Source: Caballeronia glathei (GTDB lineage Bacteria > Pseudomonadota > Gammaproteobacteria > Burkholderiales > Burkholderiaceae). From it: a stretch of DNA of 64,000 nt. Every line of letters begins with the position of its first letter. The first letter of the stretch is position 1. A program made the translations under genes and the position numbers. Where the stretch lies: NCBI RefSeq assembly GCF_000698595.1, contig NZ_JFHC01000007.1, positions 62,001 to 126,000 of the forward strand. Reading direction: 5' to 3'. Shown here one piece after another: positions 17,338-25,700 of this stretch. Under the pieces are notes generated by a model that made no database searches, was not told the DNA's origin, and saw only the letters and a list, made by a program, of their open reading frames with translations.

Positions 17338-18084
17338 ATGGCAAATCGAAACGGGGGACATGTGGGAAAACGCAGCGCCCTTTTCGTCTTCGCGCTCCTC
17401 GCGTTTTTCAGCCTCAAGGGCTTCGCCGCGGACCCGGTACAGGAGCGCGCACCGGATACGATGGCCGCGCGTGTCCTCGCATGCGCCGCCTGTCACGGCG
17501 CGCGGGGCGAAGGAACGGACGACGACTACTTTCCGCGCCTCTCGGGCAAGCCCGCCGGATATCTCTACAACCAGTTGCTGGCGTTTCGTGACGGCCGTCG
17601 CAAGTATCCGCCGATGAACTATCTGCTGGCCTATCTCCCCGACGCGTACCTGAAGCAGATTGCGGACTATTTCGCCGCCGAGCATCCGCCGTTTCCGCCG
17701 CCGAGCCCCGTCACCGTCGACGCCAAGACCCTCGCGCTCGGCAAGGCGCTCGTGCTGAACGGCGACGCGTCGCGCAAGGTGCCCGCGTGCGTTGCGTGTC
17801 ACGCGGCGGCCATGACCGGCATGGAGCCCGCGATCCCCGGGCTGCTCGGCCTGCACGCCGATTACCTCAGCGCGCAGCTGGGCGCGTGGCGCTACGGCAC
17901 GCGCAGCACCGTCGCGCCGGACTGCATGAAGGTCGTCGCGTCGCAACTGAGCGACCGCGACATCACGGCGATCGCCGCGTTTCTCGCGTCGCTGCCCGCG
18001 CCGGCCAACCCGGTGCCCGTCGCCGCCGGTTCGCTCAAGATGCCGCTCGCGTGCGGCAGCGTGACCAACCAGCCGAGGGATTGA
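17338..18084 (+). CDS. Diheme cytochrome c4-type protein
   Basis: A 248-aa periplasmic cytochrome with a signal peptide (about residues 1-31, ending FAA) and two cytochrome c domains of equal size, each with one CxxCH: CAACH (49-53) and CVACH (151-155). Two-domain layout and length match c4 cytochromes, which carry electrons from the bc1 complex to terminal oxidases. Met residues in the PPMNYLLAYL and DCMKVV segments are candidate axial ligands. First gene of a respiratory cluster that continues to 22567. The start is uncertain: ATG 17338 lacks a ribosome site, and GTG 17362 lies closer to a purine-rich stretch. Confidence 0.85.
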   Translation: MANRNGGHVGKRSALFVFALLAFFSLKGFAADPVQERAPDTMAARVLACAACHGARGEGTDDDYFPRLSGKPAGYLYNQLLAFRDGRRKYPPMNYLLAYLPDAYLKQIADYFAAEHPPFPPPSPVTVDAKTLALGKALVLNGDASRKVPACVACHAAAMTGMEPAIPGLLGLHADYLSAQLGAWRYGTRSTVAPDCMKVVASQLSDRDITAIAAFLASLPAPANPVPVAAGSLKMPLACGSVTNQPRD

Positions 18085-18086
18085 AC

Positions 18087-19397
18087 GTGCTCAGTCTCCG
18101 ACAACTCAAGGCGCTCGCGGTCCTGACCGGCTGCATCGTCGCGGCATGCCTCGTGCCGCTTGCCGGCGCGCACGCGCAGGCGAGCGCGCCCAAAACGCCG
18201 GCGGGCGCGGCCAATGCGGCGGGCGGCGATGCGGCGCTCATCGCGCGCGGCGAATACCTGGCTCGCGCGGGAGATTGCGTCGCGTGCCACACGCTGCCGG
18301 CGGGCAAGGTGTTCGGCGGCGGACGCCCGATGGACACGCCGTTCGGCACGCTCTTCACGCCGAATATTTCCTCCGACAAGGAAACCGGCATCGGCAAATG
18401 GACCGCCGAACAGTTCTACACGATGATGCACACCGGCAAGTCGAACGACGGCTCGCTGCTCTATCCCGCGATGCCGTACACCTCCTACACGAAGGTCACG
18501 CGCGCCGACTCCGATGCGATCTACGCCTACCTGCTGGCGACGCCGCCCGTGAAGCAGCCGAACCGCCCGCACGAACTGCGCTTTCCGTTCAACAAGCGGC
18601 AACTGCTGATCGGCTGGCGCACGCTCTTTTTCCGGCAGGGCGAGTACGAGCCCGATCCGAAGCAGTCGGCGGAGTGGAACCGCGGCGCGTATCTGGTCGA
18701 AGGTCTCGGGCATTGCTCGATGTGCCATACGGCGATCAATGCGCTCGGCGGCAACGTCACGTCGAAGGAATTCGAGGGCGGGCTGATCCCGCTGCAGAAC
18801 TGGTACGCGCCCTCGCTCACGTCGAACAAGGAGGCGGGCCTCGGCGACTGGAGCATCGAGGACATCGTCGGCCTGCTGCATGCGGGCGTCTCGAATCGCG
18901 GGGCCGTGTACGGGCCGATGGCCGAAGTGGTCTACAACAGCCTGCAGTATCTGACCGAGGAGGACGTGCGCGCGATGGCCGTGTACCTGAAGGCGCTGCC
19001 CGCGCGTTCGGGCGACAAGCCCGCGCCGCCGAGCGCGGCGGTCGCCGAACAGCGCAGCAGTCTCGCGCCGCTCGGCAAGAAGGTGTACGACGCGGAGTGC
19101 GCGGTCTGCCATGCGGCACAGGGGCAGGGGAAGCTTCCGCATTTTCCGCCGCTCGCGAACAACCAGTCGATCGAGATGGACTCCGCCGTCAATCCGATCC
19201 GCATGGTCCTGAACGGCGGCTACCCGCCCGGGACGAAGAAGAATCCGATGCCCTACGGCATGCCGCCGTTCGCGCAGTCGCTCTCGGACGTGGAGGTGGC
19301 GGCCGTCGTCACCTATATCCGCACGGCGTGGGGCAATCACGGCGCGCCCGTGACGGTCAAGGAAGTGAACGAACTGCGCTCGGCGCCACTTTATTGA
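18087..19397 (+). CDS. Triheme cytochrome c, alcohol-dehydrogenase subunit type
   Basis: A 436-aa secreted cytochrome with three CxxCH motifs: CVACH (64-68), CSMCH (210-214) and CAVCH (338-342). Spacing and flanking sequence (RGEYLARAGDCVACHTLPAG, then GAYLVEGLGHCSMCHTA) match the cytochrome subunit of membrane-bound alcohol, aldehyde and gluconate dehydrogenases. GTG 18087 is chosen: GAGGGA at 18075-18080 is six bases upstream and it opens a signal peptide ending AHAQA. No PQQ or FAD dehydrogenase subunit is adjacent; instead the gene sits between cytochrome c4 and oxidase genes, suggesting it serves as an electron conduit to the oxidase or works with a dehydrogenase encoded elsewhere. Confidence 0.87.
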   Translation: MLSLRQLKALAVLTGCIVAACLVPLAGAHAQASAPKTPAGAANAAGGDAALIARGEYLARAGDCVACHTLPAGKVFGGGRPMDTPFGTLFTPNISSDKETGIGKWTAEQFYTMMHTGKSNDGSLLYPAMPYTSYTKVTRADSDAIYAYLLATPPVKQPNRPHELRFPFNKRQLLIGWRTLFFRQGEYEPDPKQSAEWNRGAYLVEGLGHCSMCHTAINALGGNVTSKEFEGGLIPLQNWYAPSLTSNKEAGLGDWSIEDIVGLLHAGVSNRGAVYGPMAEVVYNSLQYLTEEDVRAMAVYLKALPARSGDKPAPPSAAVAEQRSSLAPLGKKVYDAECAVCHAAQGQGKLPHFPPLANNQSIEMDSAVNPIRMVLNGGYPPGTKKNPMPYGMPPFAQSLSDVEVAAVVTYIRTAWGNHGAPVTVKEVNELRSAPLY

Positions 19398-19404
19398 GGA
19401 CGCG

Positions 19405-19578
19405 ATGACGAAGCCATTCACGGATGGGGACGCGGACCACGACGAAACCGTTGACAAGATCGTCGAGAGCGGGCCCGGCGGCGCGATCGCGCTTGCGGGC
19501 ATCTCGACGGCGATCGTCATCGGCATGTGGTTCGCGTTCTACTTCATGGTTTTCCTGCCTCGCGGCGTGATCCAGTGA
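19405..19578 (+). CDS. Single-helix CoxIIa-like subunit of the ba3 oxidase
   Basis: A 57-aa protein: an acidic, polar N-terminus (residues 1-24, rich in Asp, Glu and Thr) and one transmembrane helix (about 27-52, AIALAGISTAIVIGMWFAF then YFMVFLP). It lies 7 bases after the triheme cytochrome and 10 bases before the CuA subunit. Its position and single helix match subunit IIa (CoxIIa, PF08113-like) of ba3 oxidases, which supplies the helix missing from their subunit II. That identity is inferred from context rather than from strong sequence recognition. Codon use is as GC-rich at third positions as the neighbours, supporting a real gene. Confidence 0.7.
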   Translation: MTKPFTDGDADHDETVDKIVESGPGGAIALAGISTAIVIGMWFAFYFMVFLPRGVIQ

Positions 19579-19588
19579 GGCGGCGCAC

Positions 19589-20155
19589 ATGGCCATGAAT
19601 TCCTCATCACACGATGTCGCCGAGCGCGTCGAGAGGCGCTGGGCGACGCTCGTCATCGTGATCATCCTGGTGCTCATCGGGATGGTGGTCTACACGGGGC
19701 TGCAATGGGCGATGATGCCGCCGTCGCGCGTCGAGACGGTGAGGCCCGAAACGCTGCACGTGTCGGGCGAGTTCATCGAGAGCAACCTCGGCAGCGCGGT
19801 CGAGCCCGACGGCTCGGTGACCGTGCGCATCGTCGCGCAGCAGTACTCGTTCACGCCGCAGTGCCTGCTCATCCCGGCGAACACGCCCATCACGTTTCGC
19901 GCGACGAGTTCCGATGTCGTGCACGGCTTTCTCATCACGAACACGAACATCAATTCGATGCTCGAACCCGGCTACATCGCGACGTTCCGGACCACGTTCA
20001 ACCAGACCGGCGAGCATCTGATGCCGTGTCACGAGTTCTGCGGCGTGGGACATCAGGGCATGTGGGCGCACGTCAAGGTGATCGACCGCGCCGCGTTCAT
20101 GCAAATGGCCGAGAGCATGCCGGCGAATTCGCGGAGGCTCAGCTGTGTTAAATAG
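19589..20155 (+). CDS. Cytochrome c oxidase subunit II (CuA), ba3 type
   Basis: A 188-aa protein with one N-terminal transmembrane helix (about 18-40) and a periplasmic cupredoxin domain. The complete CuA ligand set is visible: His112 in SDVVHGF, then Cys147, Glu149, Cys151, His155 and Met158 in PCHEFCGVGHQGM. A single helix rather than two, and the short length, are typical of ba3 (type B) oxidases. It accepts electrons from the cytochromes of this cluster. The start is ATG 19589; the 3' end overlaps the subunit I start by 11 bases. Confidence 0.9.
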   Translation: MAMNSSSHDVAERVERRWATLVIVIILVLIGMVVYTGLQWAMMPPSRVETVRPETLHVSGEFIESNLGSAVEPDGSVTVRIVAQQYSFTPQCLLIPANTPITFRATSSDVVHGFLITNTNINSMLEPGYIATFRTTFNQTGEHLMPCHEFCGVGHQGMWAHVKVIDRAAFMQMAESMPANSRRLSCVK

Positions 20156-21770
20156 CAAGCGACTCGTGCTCTGGCATTTCTGGCTGGCGTTCGCGGCATT
20201 CGGACTCGCACTCCTGCTCGGCGCGTGGCAGATGCTCGTGCGCAGCCCGCTGCATCCGTGGCTGCAGGACCCGGAGATCTACTACCGCTCGGTCACGGCG
20301 CACGGCTCGGCGATGGGCTACGTGTTCCCGACGCTCGTCGCGATGGGCTTCGGCTATGCGGTGAGCGAGCTCGCGCTGAAGAAGGCGCTGATCGGCCTGC
20401 GCTGGGCGTGGATCGGCTTCGCGCTGGTCGCGATCGGCACGGTCATGGCGATGGTGCCCGTGGCGATGGGACTCGCCTCGGTGCTCTACACGTTCTATCC
20501 GCCGATGATCGGCAACGTGTTTTATTACCTCGGCGTGGTGCTCGTCGTGGTGGGCTCGTGGATCTGGGTCGCGCTGATGTCGGTGAATCTCGCCGCGTGG
20601 AAGCGCGAGAACCGGGGCAAGCCCGTGCCGCTCGCGATGTTCGCGACCGTTGCCGGTGCCTATCTGTGGGGGTGGACGGCGGTCGGCGCGGCGCTCGAAA
20701 TCATCTTCCAGATCCTGCCCGTCGCGTTCGGCTTCAAGTCGACCATCGACGCGGGGCTCGCCCGCGTGTTCTTCTCGTGGACGCTGCACGCGATCGTCTA
20801 CTTCTGGCTGATGCCGGCCTACATTGCGTATTACACGATCATTCCGCGCGCGATCGGCGGGCGTCTCTACAGCGATTCGATGGCGCGCATCTCGTTCATC
20901 CTGTTTCTCGTGGTGTCGATGCCGATCGGCATTCACCATCTTTTCGCCGATCCGCAGGTCGGCTCGGGCTTCAAGTTCCTGCATTCGGTGTTCACCGCGC
21001 TCGTCGCCGTGCCCACGCTCCTGACGGTCTTCACGATCTGCGCGTCGGTCGAGATCGCCGCGCGCCTGCGCGGCGGCAAGGGCGCGCTGCGCTGGATCGG
21101 CGCGCTGCCGTGGCAGAACCCGATGATGCTCGCGGTGGCGTTCTCCTTCGTGATGCTCGGCTTCGGCGGCGCGGGCGGCATCATCAACATGAGCTATCAG
21201 CTCGACTCGACGATCCACAACACGCAGTGGATCACCGGGCATTTTCACCTGATCTTCGCGGGCGCGATCGTGATCATGTACTTCGCGATCGCCTACGACC
21301 TGTGGCCGCATCTCACGGGCCGCGCGATGCTGAGCGTGAAGCTCATGCGCGCTCAGCTGTGGCTGTGGTTCATCGGCATGATCGTGCTGACGTTTCCGTG
21401 GCACTACGTCGGCATTCTCGGCATGCCGCGCCGCATGGCGTTCTACGACTACACCAATCCCGAGATCGCGGCGCAGGCGTTCTCGGTAATCCTTTCGGTG
21501 ATCGGGGGATTCATCCTCGTCGTCTCGGCGGTGCTCTTCTTCATCATCCTGATCCGCGCGCATCGCGCCCCGCGCGTCGTGCCCGAGGAGTTCCGCTTCA
21601 GCCGCGCCGTGCATGAGCCGAGAACCCTCCCGGTGGCGCTGAACAGCTTCGGCCTGTGGCTCGCGCTGATGATCGGCCTCACGCTCGTCAACTACGGCTA
21701 TCCGATCGCGCAGCTGATGACGCGGGCCGAGACATCGGTGCCCGCCGTTCCGATCGGAGTGCAGCGATGA
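20145..21770 (+). CDS. Cytochrome c oxidase subunit I, ba3 type (type B heme-copper oxidase)
   Basis: A 541-aa inner-membrane protein with 12-13 helices. It starts with GTG, seven bases after GGAGG (20133-20137). Ligands can be assigned: low-spin heme His53 (TAHGSAMG) and His368; CuB His215, His264 and His265; high-spin heme His366 in TGHFHL. The CuB histidine lies in HAIVY, so Tyr219 sits four residues on, the His-Tyr pair characteristic of ba3 oxidases; the intervening residue is Ala where most have Pro. The tyrosine argues for an O2 reductase rather than a nitric oxide reductase. ba3 enzymes have high O2 affinity and serve microaerobic growth. Confidence 0.92.
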   Translation: MLNSKRLVLWHFWLAFAAFGLALLLGAWQMLVRSPLHPWLQDPEIYYRSVTAHGSAMGYVFPTLVAMGFGYAVSELALKKALIGLRWAWIGFALVAIGTVMAMVPVAMGLASVLYTFYPPMIGNVFYYLGVVLVVVGSWIWVALMSVNLAAWKRENRGKPVPLAMFATVAGAYLWGWTAVGAALEIIFQILPVAFGFKSTIDAGLARVFFSWTLHAIVYFWLMPAYIAYYTIIPRAIGGRLYSDSMARISFILFLVVSMPIGIHHLFADPQVGSGFKFLHSVFTALVAVPTLLTVFTICASVEIAARLRGGKGALRWIGALPWQNPMMLAVAFSFVMLGFGGAGGIINMSYQLDSTIHNTQWITGHFHLIFAGAIVIMYFAIAYDLWPHLTGRAMLSVKLMRAQLWLWFIGMIVLTFPWHYVGILGMPRRMAFYDYTNPEIAAQAFSVILSVIGGFILVVSAVLFFIILIRAHRAPRVVPEEFRFSRAVHEPRTLPVALNSFGLWLALMIGLTLVNYGYPIAQLMTRAETSVPAVPIGVQR

Positions 21771-22567
21771 GCGAAGAGAAACTCTTCACGTTTCGGAACC
21801 GCTGGTTCGCGACGAGCGTCGGGATCGCGGTAGGCGTGGCCGTGGTGTCGGCGCTCATCGGCTTTGTGTGGCTGCCCTCGGTGCAGCGCGACACGCCGTT
21901 CCAGGGCATCTGGAACGCGATCTGCAGCGCGGCCGGCGTCCCGCAGAAATGGTTCGCCGCCGAAACGCCCGTCGAGCCGCGCGTGCGCATGAGTTCCGTC
22001 GAAGTCACGCCGCAACTGCTCGCGGTTTCCAGCGCCAATTCCATCGGACGCGGCGCGACGCTCGCGCTTCGCTGCACCATGTGCCACGGCGAGCGCGGCA
22101 TGAGCGACGCGAATTCGCCGAATCTCGCGGGCCAGTACGCGGTCGTGATCTACAAGCAGCTGATCGACTTTCAGACCGGCGCGCGCAAGAACGCGGTCAT
22201 GTCGCCGATGGCGATGAACCTGAGCGATCAGGACATGCGCGACCTGTCCGCGTATTACGCAAGCCTGCCGAAGCCGGCCGCGACGCGCGCGGTGAGCGCG
22301 ACGCACGTGCCGGACATCGTCGCGCACGGTGCGCCGATGCGCAATATCGCGCCTTGCGCCGCGTGTCACGGCGGCATCGACAACAAGGCGGGCAGCCCGT
22401 GGCTCGAAGGGCTTTCCGCCACCTACACGAAGGCGCAGTTGCAGGCGTTCGCCAGCGGCGCGCGCAGCAACGACATCAACGCGCAGATGCGCAACGTGGC
22501 GCGCAACATGACGCCCGCCGAGATGGACGCGGCCGCGGCCTACTACGCGGGCGCCGGCGAGCGCTGA
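21767..22567 (+). CDS. Membrane-anchored diheme cytochrome c
   Basis: A 266-aa protein with an uncleaved N-terminal helix (about 14-36), a linker, and two cytochrome c domains: CTMCH (103-107) and CAACH (197-201). The start ATG 21767 overlaps the subunit I stop (ATGA), so the two are translationally coupled. As the last gene of the oxidase cluster it is likely the direct electron donor to the CuA site, fixed at the membrane. It resembles c4-type domains (GERGMSDANSPNLAGQY, later SPWLEGLSATYTKAQL). Confidence 0.87.
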   Translation: MSEEKLFTFRNRWFATSVGIAVGVAVVSALIGFVWLPSVQRDTPFQGIWNAICSAAGVPQKWFAAETPVEPRVRMSSVEVTPQLLAVSSANSIGRGATLALRCTMCHGERGMSDANSPNLAGQYAVVIYKQLIDFQTGARKNAVMSPMAMNLSDQDMRDLSAYYASLPKPAATRAVSATHVPDIVAHGAPMRNIAPCAACHGGIDNKAGSPWLEGLSATYTKAQLQAFASGARSNDINAQMRNVARNMTPAEMDAAAAYYAGAGER

Positions 22568-22657
22568 TCCGCGCCGCCTCGCGAGGCGCCGTTCGTCCAC
22601 ACCGCCCGCGGTGTTATCGTTGCCCGCGCCTGGGGCTTTCTGTATCTTGGGCTCGTC

Positions 22658-22679
22658 GACGCGTGAGTTTGCACGCGTC
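22658..22679 (+). promoter_or_regulatory. Hairpin in the leader of the ferredoxin-NADP reductase gene
   Basis: A perfect 8-bp stem GACGCGTG/CACGCGTC with loop AGTTTG, flanked by CTTGG and CCAAG that could lengthen it. It ends five bases before the AGGTAGAG ribosome site of the next gene, so it could modulate translation or be a DNA-level palindrome. Confidence 0.45.
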
Positions 22680-22696
22680 CAAGCCAGGTAGAGCCC

Positions 22697-23785
22697 ATGC
22701 AATCCGATGCAAATCCCGTTGAATACGCGCAGAAACCAGCGCAGGAACACGCTCCGCTCCGCACCGACGTGCTGATCGTCGGCGCCGGTCCCGTCGGGCT
22801 TTTCGCCGCATTCGAGGCGGGTGTGGTCGGTCTTTCGTGCCAGATCGTGGACGCGCTCGGGCGCGTCGGCGGGCAATGCGTGGAGCTGTATCCCGACAAG
22901 CCGATCTACGACATTCCCGCGATTCCCTCGTGCACCGCACGCGAGCTGGTCGAGCGCCTGATGCAGCAGTGCCGCCCGTTCGACGTGCCGATTCATCTCG
23001 ACCAGCGCGTGATGGACGTCGTGCAGCGCGACGACGGCCGCTGGACCGTGCGCACGGAGCAGGGCATGGTGTTCGATGCCGCCGCGGTCATGCTCGCGGC
23101 CGGCAACGGCGCGTTTCTGCCGCAACGTCTGATGCTTCCCGAAGCGGCGGCGCTGGAAGAGCGCGATGTTCTCTACAGCGTGCCGCGCCTCGCGGACTTC
23201 GCCGGCAAGGACGTGGTCGTCGCGGGCGGCGGCGACTCGGCGCTCGACTGGGCGCTCGCGCTGCGCAAGGTCGCGCGGCGCCTGACGCTCGTTCACCGGC
23301 GCAGCGGGTTCAGCGCGACGGCGTCGTCGGTGGAGAGCATGAAACGTGCAGTGGCCGCGGGCGAGATGGATTTCGTGGTCGGCATGATCGGCGGGTTGAA
23401 GGCACCCGGCGGCACGCTGCAGTCGATCGAGATCAAGCAGGTGGAGGGCGTGAGCGAACGCGCGGCGGACAAGCTCGTCGTGCTGTACGGGCTCGTCGCG
23501 GATCTCGGTCCGATCGCCGGCTGGGGCCTCGATATTCGCGGCGGCCGCATCGAAGTGGATACGTCGAATTACGAGTCTTCGCGTCCGGGCATCTTCGCGG
23601 TTGGCGACATCGCGAACTATCCGAACAAGCAGAAGCTCATTCTCTCGGGCTTTCACGAGGCGTCGCTCGCGCTGCGAAAGGCCTATTCATACGCGTATCC
23701 GGAGAAGAAGCGCGTGCACGTGCATTCGAGCTACGACACGAAACTCGCCGAGCGCGTTCAGGCCAGTGCGACGGCGGCCAACTGA
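22697..23785 (+). CDS. Ferredoxin/flavodoxin-NADP+ reductase, thioredoxin-reductase-like type
   Basis: A 362-aa homodimeric FAD enzyme that passes electrons between NADPH and ferredoxin or flavodoxin. The FAD dinucleotide motif is DVLIVGAGPVGLFAAFEAG (about 24-42), the NADP motif is VVVAGGGDSALDWALAL (about 174-190), with HRRSGF following, and the second FAD segment is GIFAVGDIANYP. The redox CxxC of thioredoxin reductases is absent, as expected for this FNR class (Bacillus YumC, Chlorobium FNR). It is monocistronic, separated by 129 bases from the oxidase cluster and convergent with the next gene. Confidence 0.88.
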   Translation: MQSDANPVEYAQKPAQEHAPLRTDVLIVGAGPVGLFAAFEAGVVGLSCQIVDALGRVGGQCVELYPDKPIYDIPAIPSCTARELVERLMQQCRPFDVPIHLDQRVMDVVQRDDGRWTVRTEQGMVFDAAAVMLAAGNGAFLPQRLMLPEAAALEERDVLYSVPRLADFAGKDVVVAGGGDSALDWALALRKVARRLTLVHRRSGFSATASSVESMKRAVAAGEMDFVVGMIGGLKAPGGTLQSIEIKQVEGVSERAADKLVVLYGLVADLGPIAGWGLDIRGGRIEVDTSNYESSRPGIFAVGDIANYPNKQKLILSGFHEASLALRKAYSYAYPEKKRVHVHSSYDTKLAERVQASATAAN

Positions 23786-23795
23786 GCGCACGCGC

Positions 23796-24692
23796 CTAGT
23801 GCTGCACGCCCCAGCGCCTGACGGTCACGCGTTCTAGCGTATCGAACACCACATGCTCGACGATCAGCCCGATCACGATCACCGCGGCGAGCCCCGCGAA
23901 CACCCGATCGGTGTAAAGCTCGTTGCGGTTCTGAAAGATGTACCACCCCAGTCCGCCGTTCCCCGAACTCGCGCCGAACACGAGTTCCGCGGCGATTAGC
24001 GTGCGCCACGCGAACGCCCAGCCCACGCGCAGGCCGGCGAGAATCGAGGGCAGCGCGGCCGGCACGAGGATCAGTAGCACGTGACGCAGGCCGGTGAGCC
24101 CGTAGTTGCGTCCTGTCATGCGCAGCGTCTGCGGCACCGCCTGAAAGCCCGAATACGTGTTCAGCGCGAGCGGCCACAATACCGAATGCACGAGCACGAA
24201 CAGCAGGCTGCCGGTGCCGAGCCCGAACCAGAGCAGCGCGAGCGGCAGCAGCGCGATCGAGGGCAGGGGATTGAACATCGCGGTGAGCATGGAAAGCAGG
24301 TCGCGGCCGAAGCGCGTCGACACGGCAAGCGACGTCAACGCGAACGCGAGCGCGGCGCCGATCAGGTAGCCGCGCAGCAGCACCGACATCGAGATCGCGG
24401 TCTTGCTCAGAAGCTCGCCGGACATCACGCCCTGCACGAAAGCGGCGAGCGTCGCGCTGAACGTGGGCAGCAGCAGATCGTTATCGACGGCGCGTGCCGC
24501 GATCTCCCACACGGCGATGAGCACGAGCGCGATCGCTGTCTTGCGCAGCCATGTCTGGTCGACGATGCGTCTTGCGAGCGGCAGCGGCGCCTCGGCAGCG
24601 ACATCGCCGAGCGGTTGCAGCGGCCGTTCGTATTCGGCGCGCACGGGCGGCTCGAGCGGGGTATGCGGGGCGGTCGGGGCGGGCGTGCTCAT
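23796..24692 (-). CDS. ABC transporter permease, sulfonate/nitrate/taurine class
   Basis: A 298-aa SsuC/TauC-like inner-membrane permease with about six helices after a Pro-rich cytoplasmic N-terminus (1-45). The EAA-type loop is seen near residues 190-215 (TGRNYGLTGLRHVLLILVPAALPS). Its start overlaps the stop of the ATPase gene upstream (ATGA), so they are coupled. Last gene of the importer set. The family transports sulfonates, nitrate, taurine, pyrimidine precursors and others, so the substrate is open. Confidence 0.87.
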   Translation of the reverse strand: MSTPAPTAPHTPLEPPVRAEYERPLQPLGDVAAEAPLPLARRIVDQTWLRKTAIALVLIAVWEIAARAVDNDLLLPTFSATLAAFVQGVMSGELLSKTAISMSVLLRGYLIGAALAFALTSLAVSTRFGRDLLSMLTAMFNPLPSIALLPLALLWFGLGTGSLLFVLVHSVLWPLALNTYSGFQAVPQTLRMTGRNYGLTGLRHVLLILVPAALPSILAGLRVGWAFAWRTLIAAELVFGASSGNGGLGWYIFQNRNELYTDRVFAGLAAVIVIGLIVEHVVFDTLERVTVRRWGVQH

Positions 24693-25528
24693 CGTGCGGG
24701 TTCCGTTTCTTCGAAGAGGAGCCGGTGGATGCGCGCGACGCTCTGCTGGAACTCGTGCCCGCCGGACTCATGCGTGTATTGATGGCTGTTCAGTTCGGCG
24801 CGCACGCGTCCGGGATGCGGGCTCAGCAGCAGGATGCGATTGCCGACGATCAGCGCCTCCTCGATCGAATGCGTGACGAAGAGGAGCGTGAAGCGCGCGT
24901 CGTCCCAGAGGCGCAGCAGCTCTTCCTGCATCCGCCGGCGCGTGAGCGCATCGAGCGCGGCGAAGGGTTCGTCCATCAGCAGCACGCGCGGCTGCATCGC
25001 GAGGGCGCGCGCGATTGCGACACGCTGCTTCATGCCGCCAGACAGCGTGTGCGGATACGCATGGGCGAACTGCGCGAGCCCGACCTTGTCGAGGTAATGC
25101 AGCGCGCGCTCGCGGGCCTCGGCGCGGCCCAGCTTGCGCGCGACACGCAACGGAAACGCGACGTTCTGCAACACCGTCTTCCACGGCGGCAATTGATCGA
25201 ACTCCTGGAACACGACGATGCGATCGGCGCCCGGTCCGCGAACGGGCTTGCCGTCGAGCGCGATGCTGCCTGCGCTCGGCTCGATGAAGCCCGCGACTGC
25301 CTTGAGCAACGTCGATTTCCCGCAGCCGGACGGGCCGAGCAGCACGAAGCGGTCGCCGCCGTAGACGTCGAAGCTGACCTGATGCGTCGCGCGCACGATG
25401 CGCTCGCGGGTGCGGTATTCGAGGCTGACGTTGTCGACGGCGAGCAGCTTTTCGCTCGAGCGTTGCTCGCGCGACGGTGCGGCGCTTTGCGCGGCGGGAG
25501 AGTAGAGGACTGCGGGATCGGCCACCAT
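24689..25528 (-). CDS. ABC transporter ATPase, sulfonate/nitrate/taurine class
   Basis: A 279-aa cytoplasmic ATPase. Walker A is GPSGCGKST, the Q-loop FQEFDQLPPW, the signature LSGGMKQR, Walker B VLLMDEP and the H-loop VTHSIEEA, all as in SsuB/TauB. About 25 extra residues precede the ABC domain. It drives the permease encoded immediately downstream. A heptamer repeat and a hairpin terminator separate it from the binding-protein gene, so its expression relative to that gene may be reduced by attenuation. Confidence 0.88.
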   Translation of the reverse strand: MVADPAVLYSPAAQSAAPSREQRSSEKLLAVDNVSLEYRTRERIVRATHQVSFDVYGGDRFVLLGPSGCGKSTLLKAVAGFIEPSAGSIALDGKPVRGPGADRIVVFQEFDQLPPWKTVLQNVAFPLRVARKLGRAEARERALHYLDKVGLAQFAHAYPHTLSGGMKQRVAIARALAMQPRVLLMDEPFAALDALTRRRMQEELLRLWDDARFTLLFVTHSIEEALIVGNRILLLSPHPGRVRAELNSHQYTHESGGHEFQQSVARIHRLLFEETEPAR

Positions 25529-25648
25529 GAATTGTGCGACTCGTGCTCAAAGCATCAACATAAGGCCGCGGCGCGCGCCGGCAAACCAATCATTGCGCAT
25601 ATTCAAAACAGGCTGACGCATAAGCGCCGGTTGCGCTGCTTTATCGAC

Positions 25649-25690
25649 GCAAGCCGCAAGCCGCAAGCCGCAAGCCGCAAGCCGTAAGCG
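25649..25690. repeat. Heptamer tandem repeat GCAAGCC
   Basis: Five perfect GCAAGCC units (25649-25683) and a sixth degenerate one. They lie in the untranslated gap between the binding-protein and ATPase genes. A 7-bp unit changes length out of frame, but it is outside any gene, so only spacing or RNA structure would vary. Confidence 0.9.
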
Positions 25691-25700
25691 CAGAAGTAGA

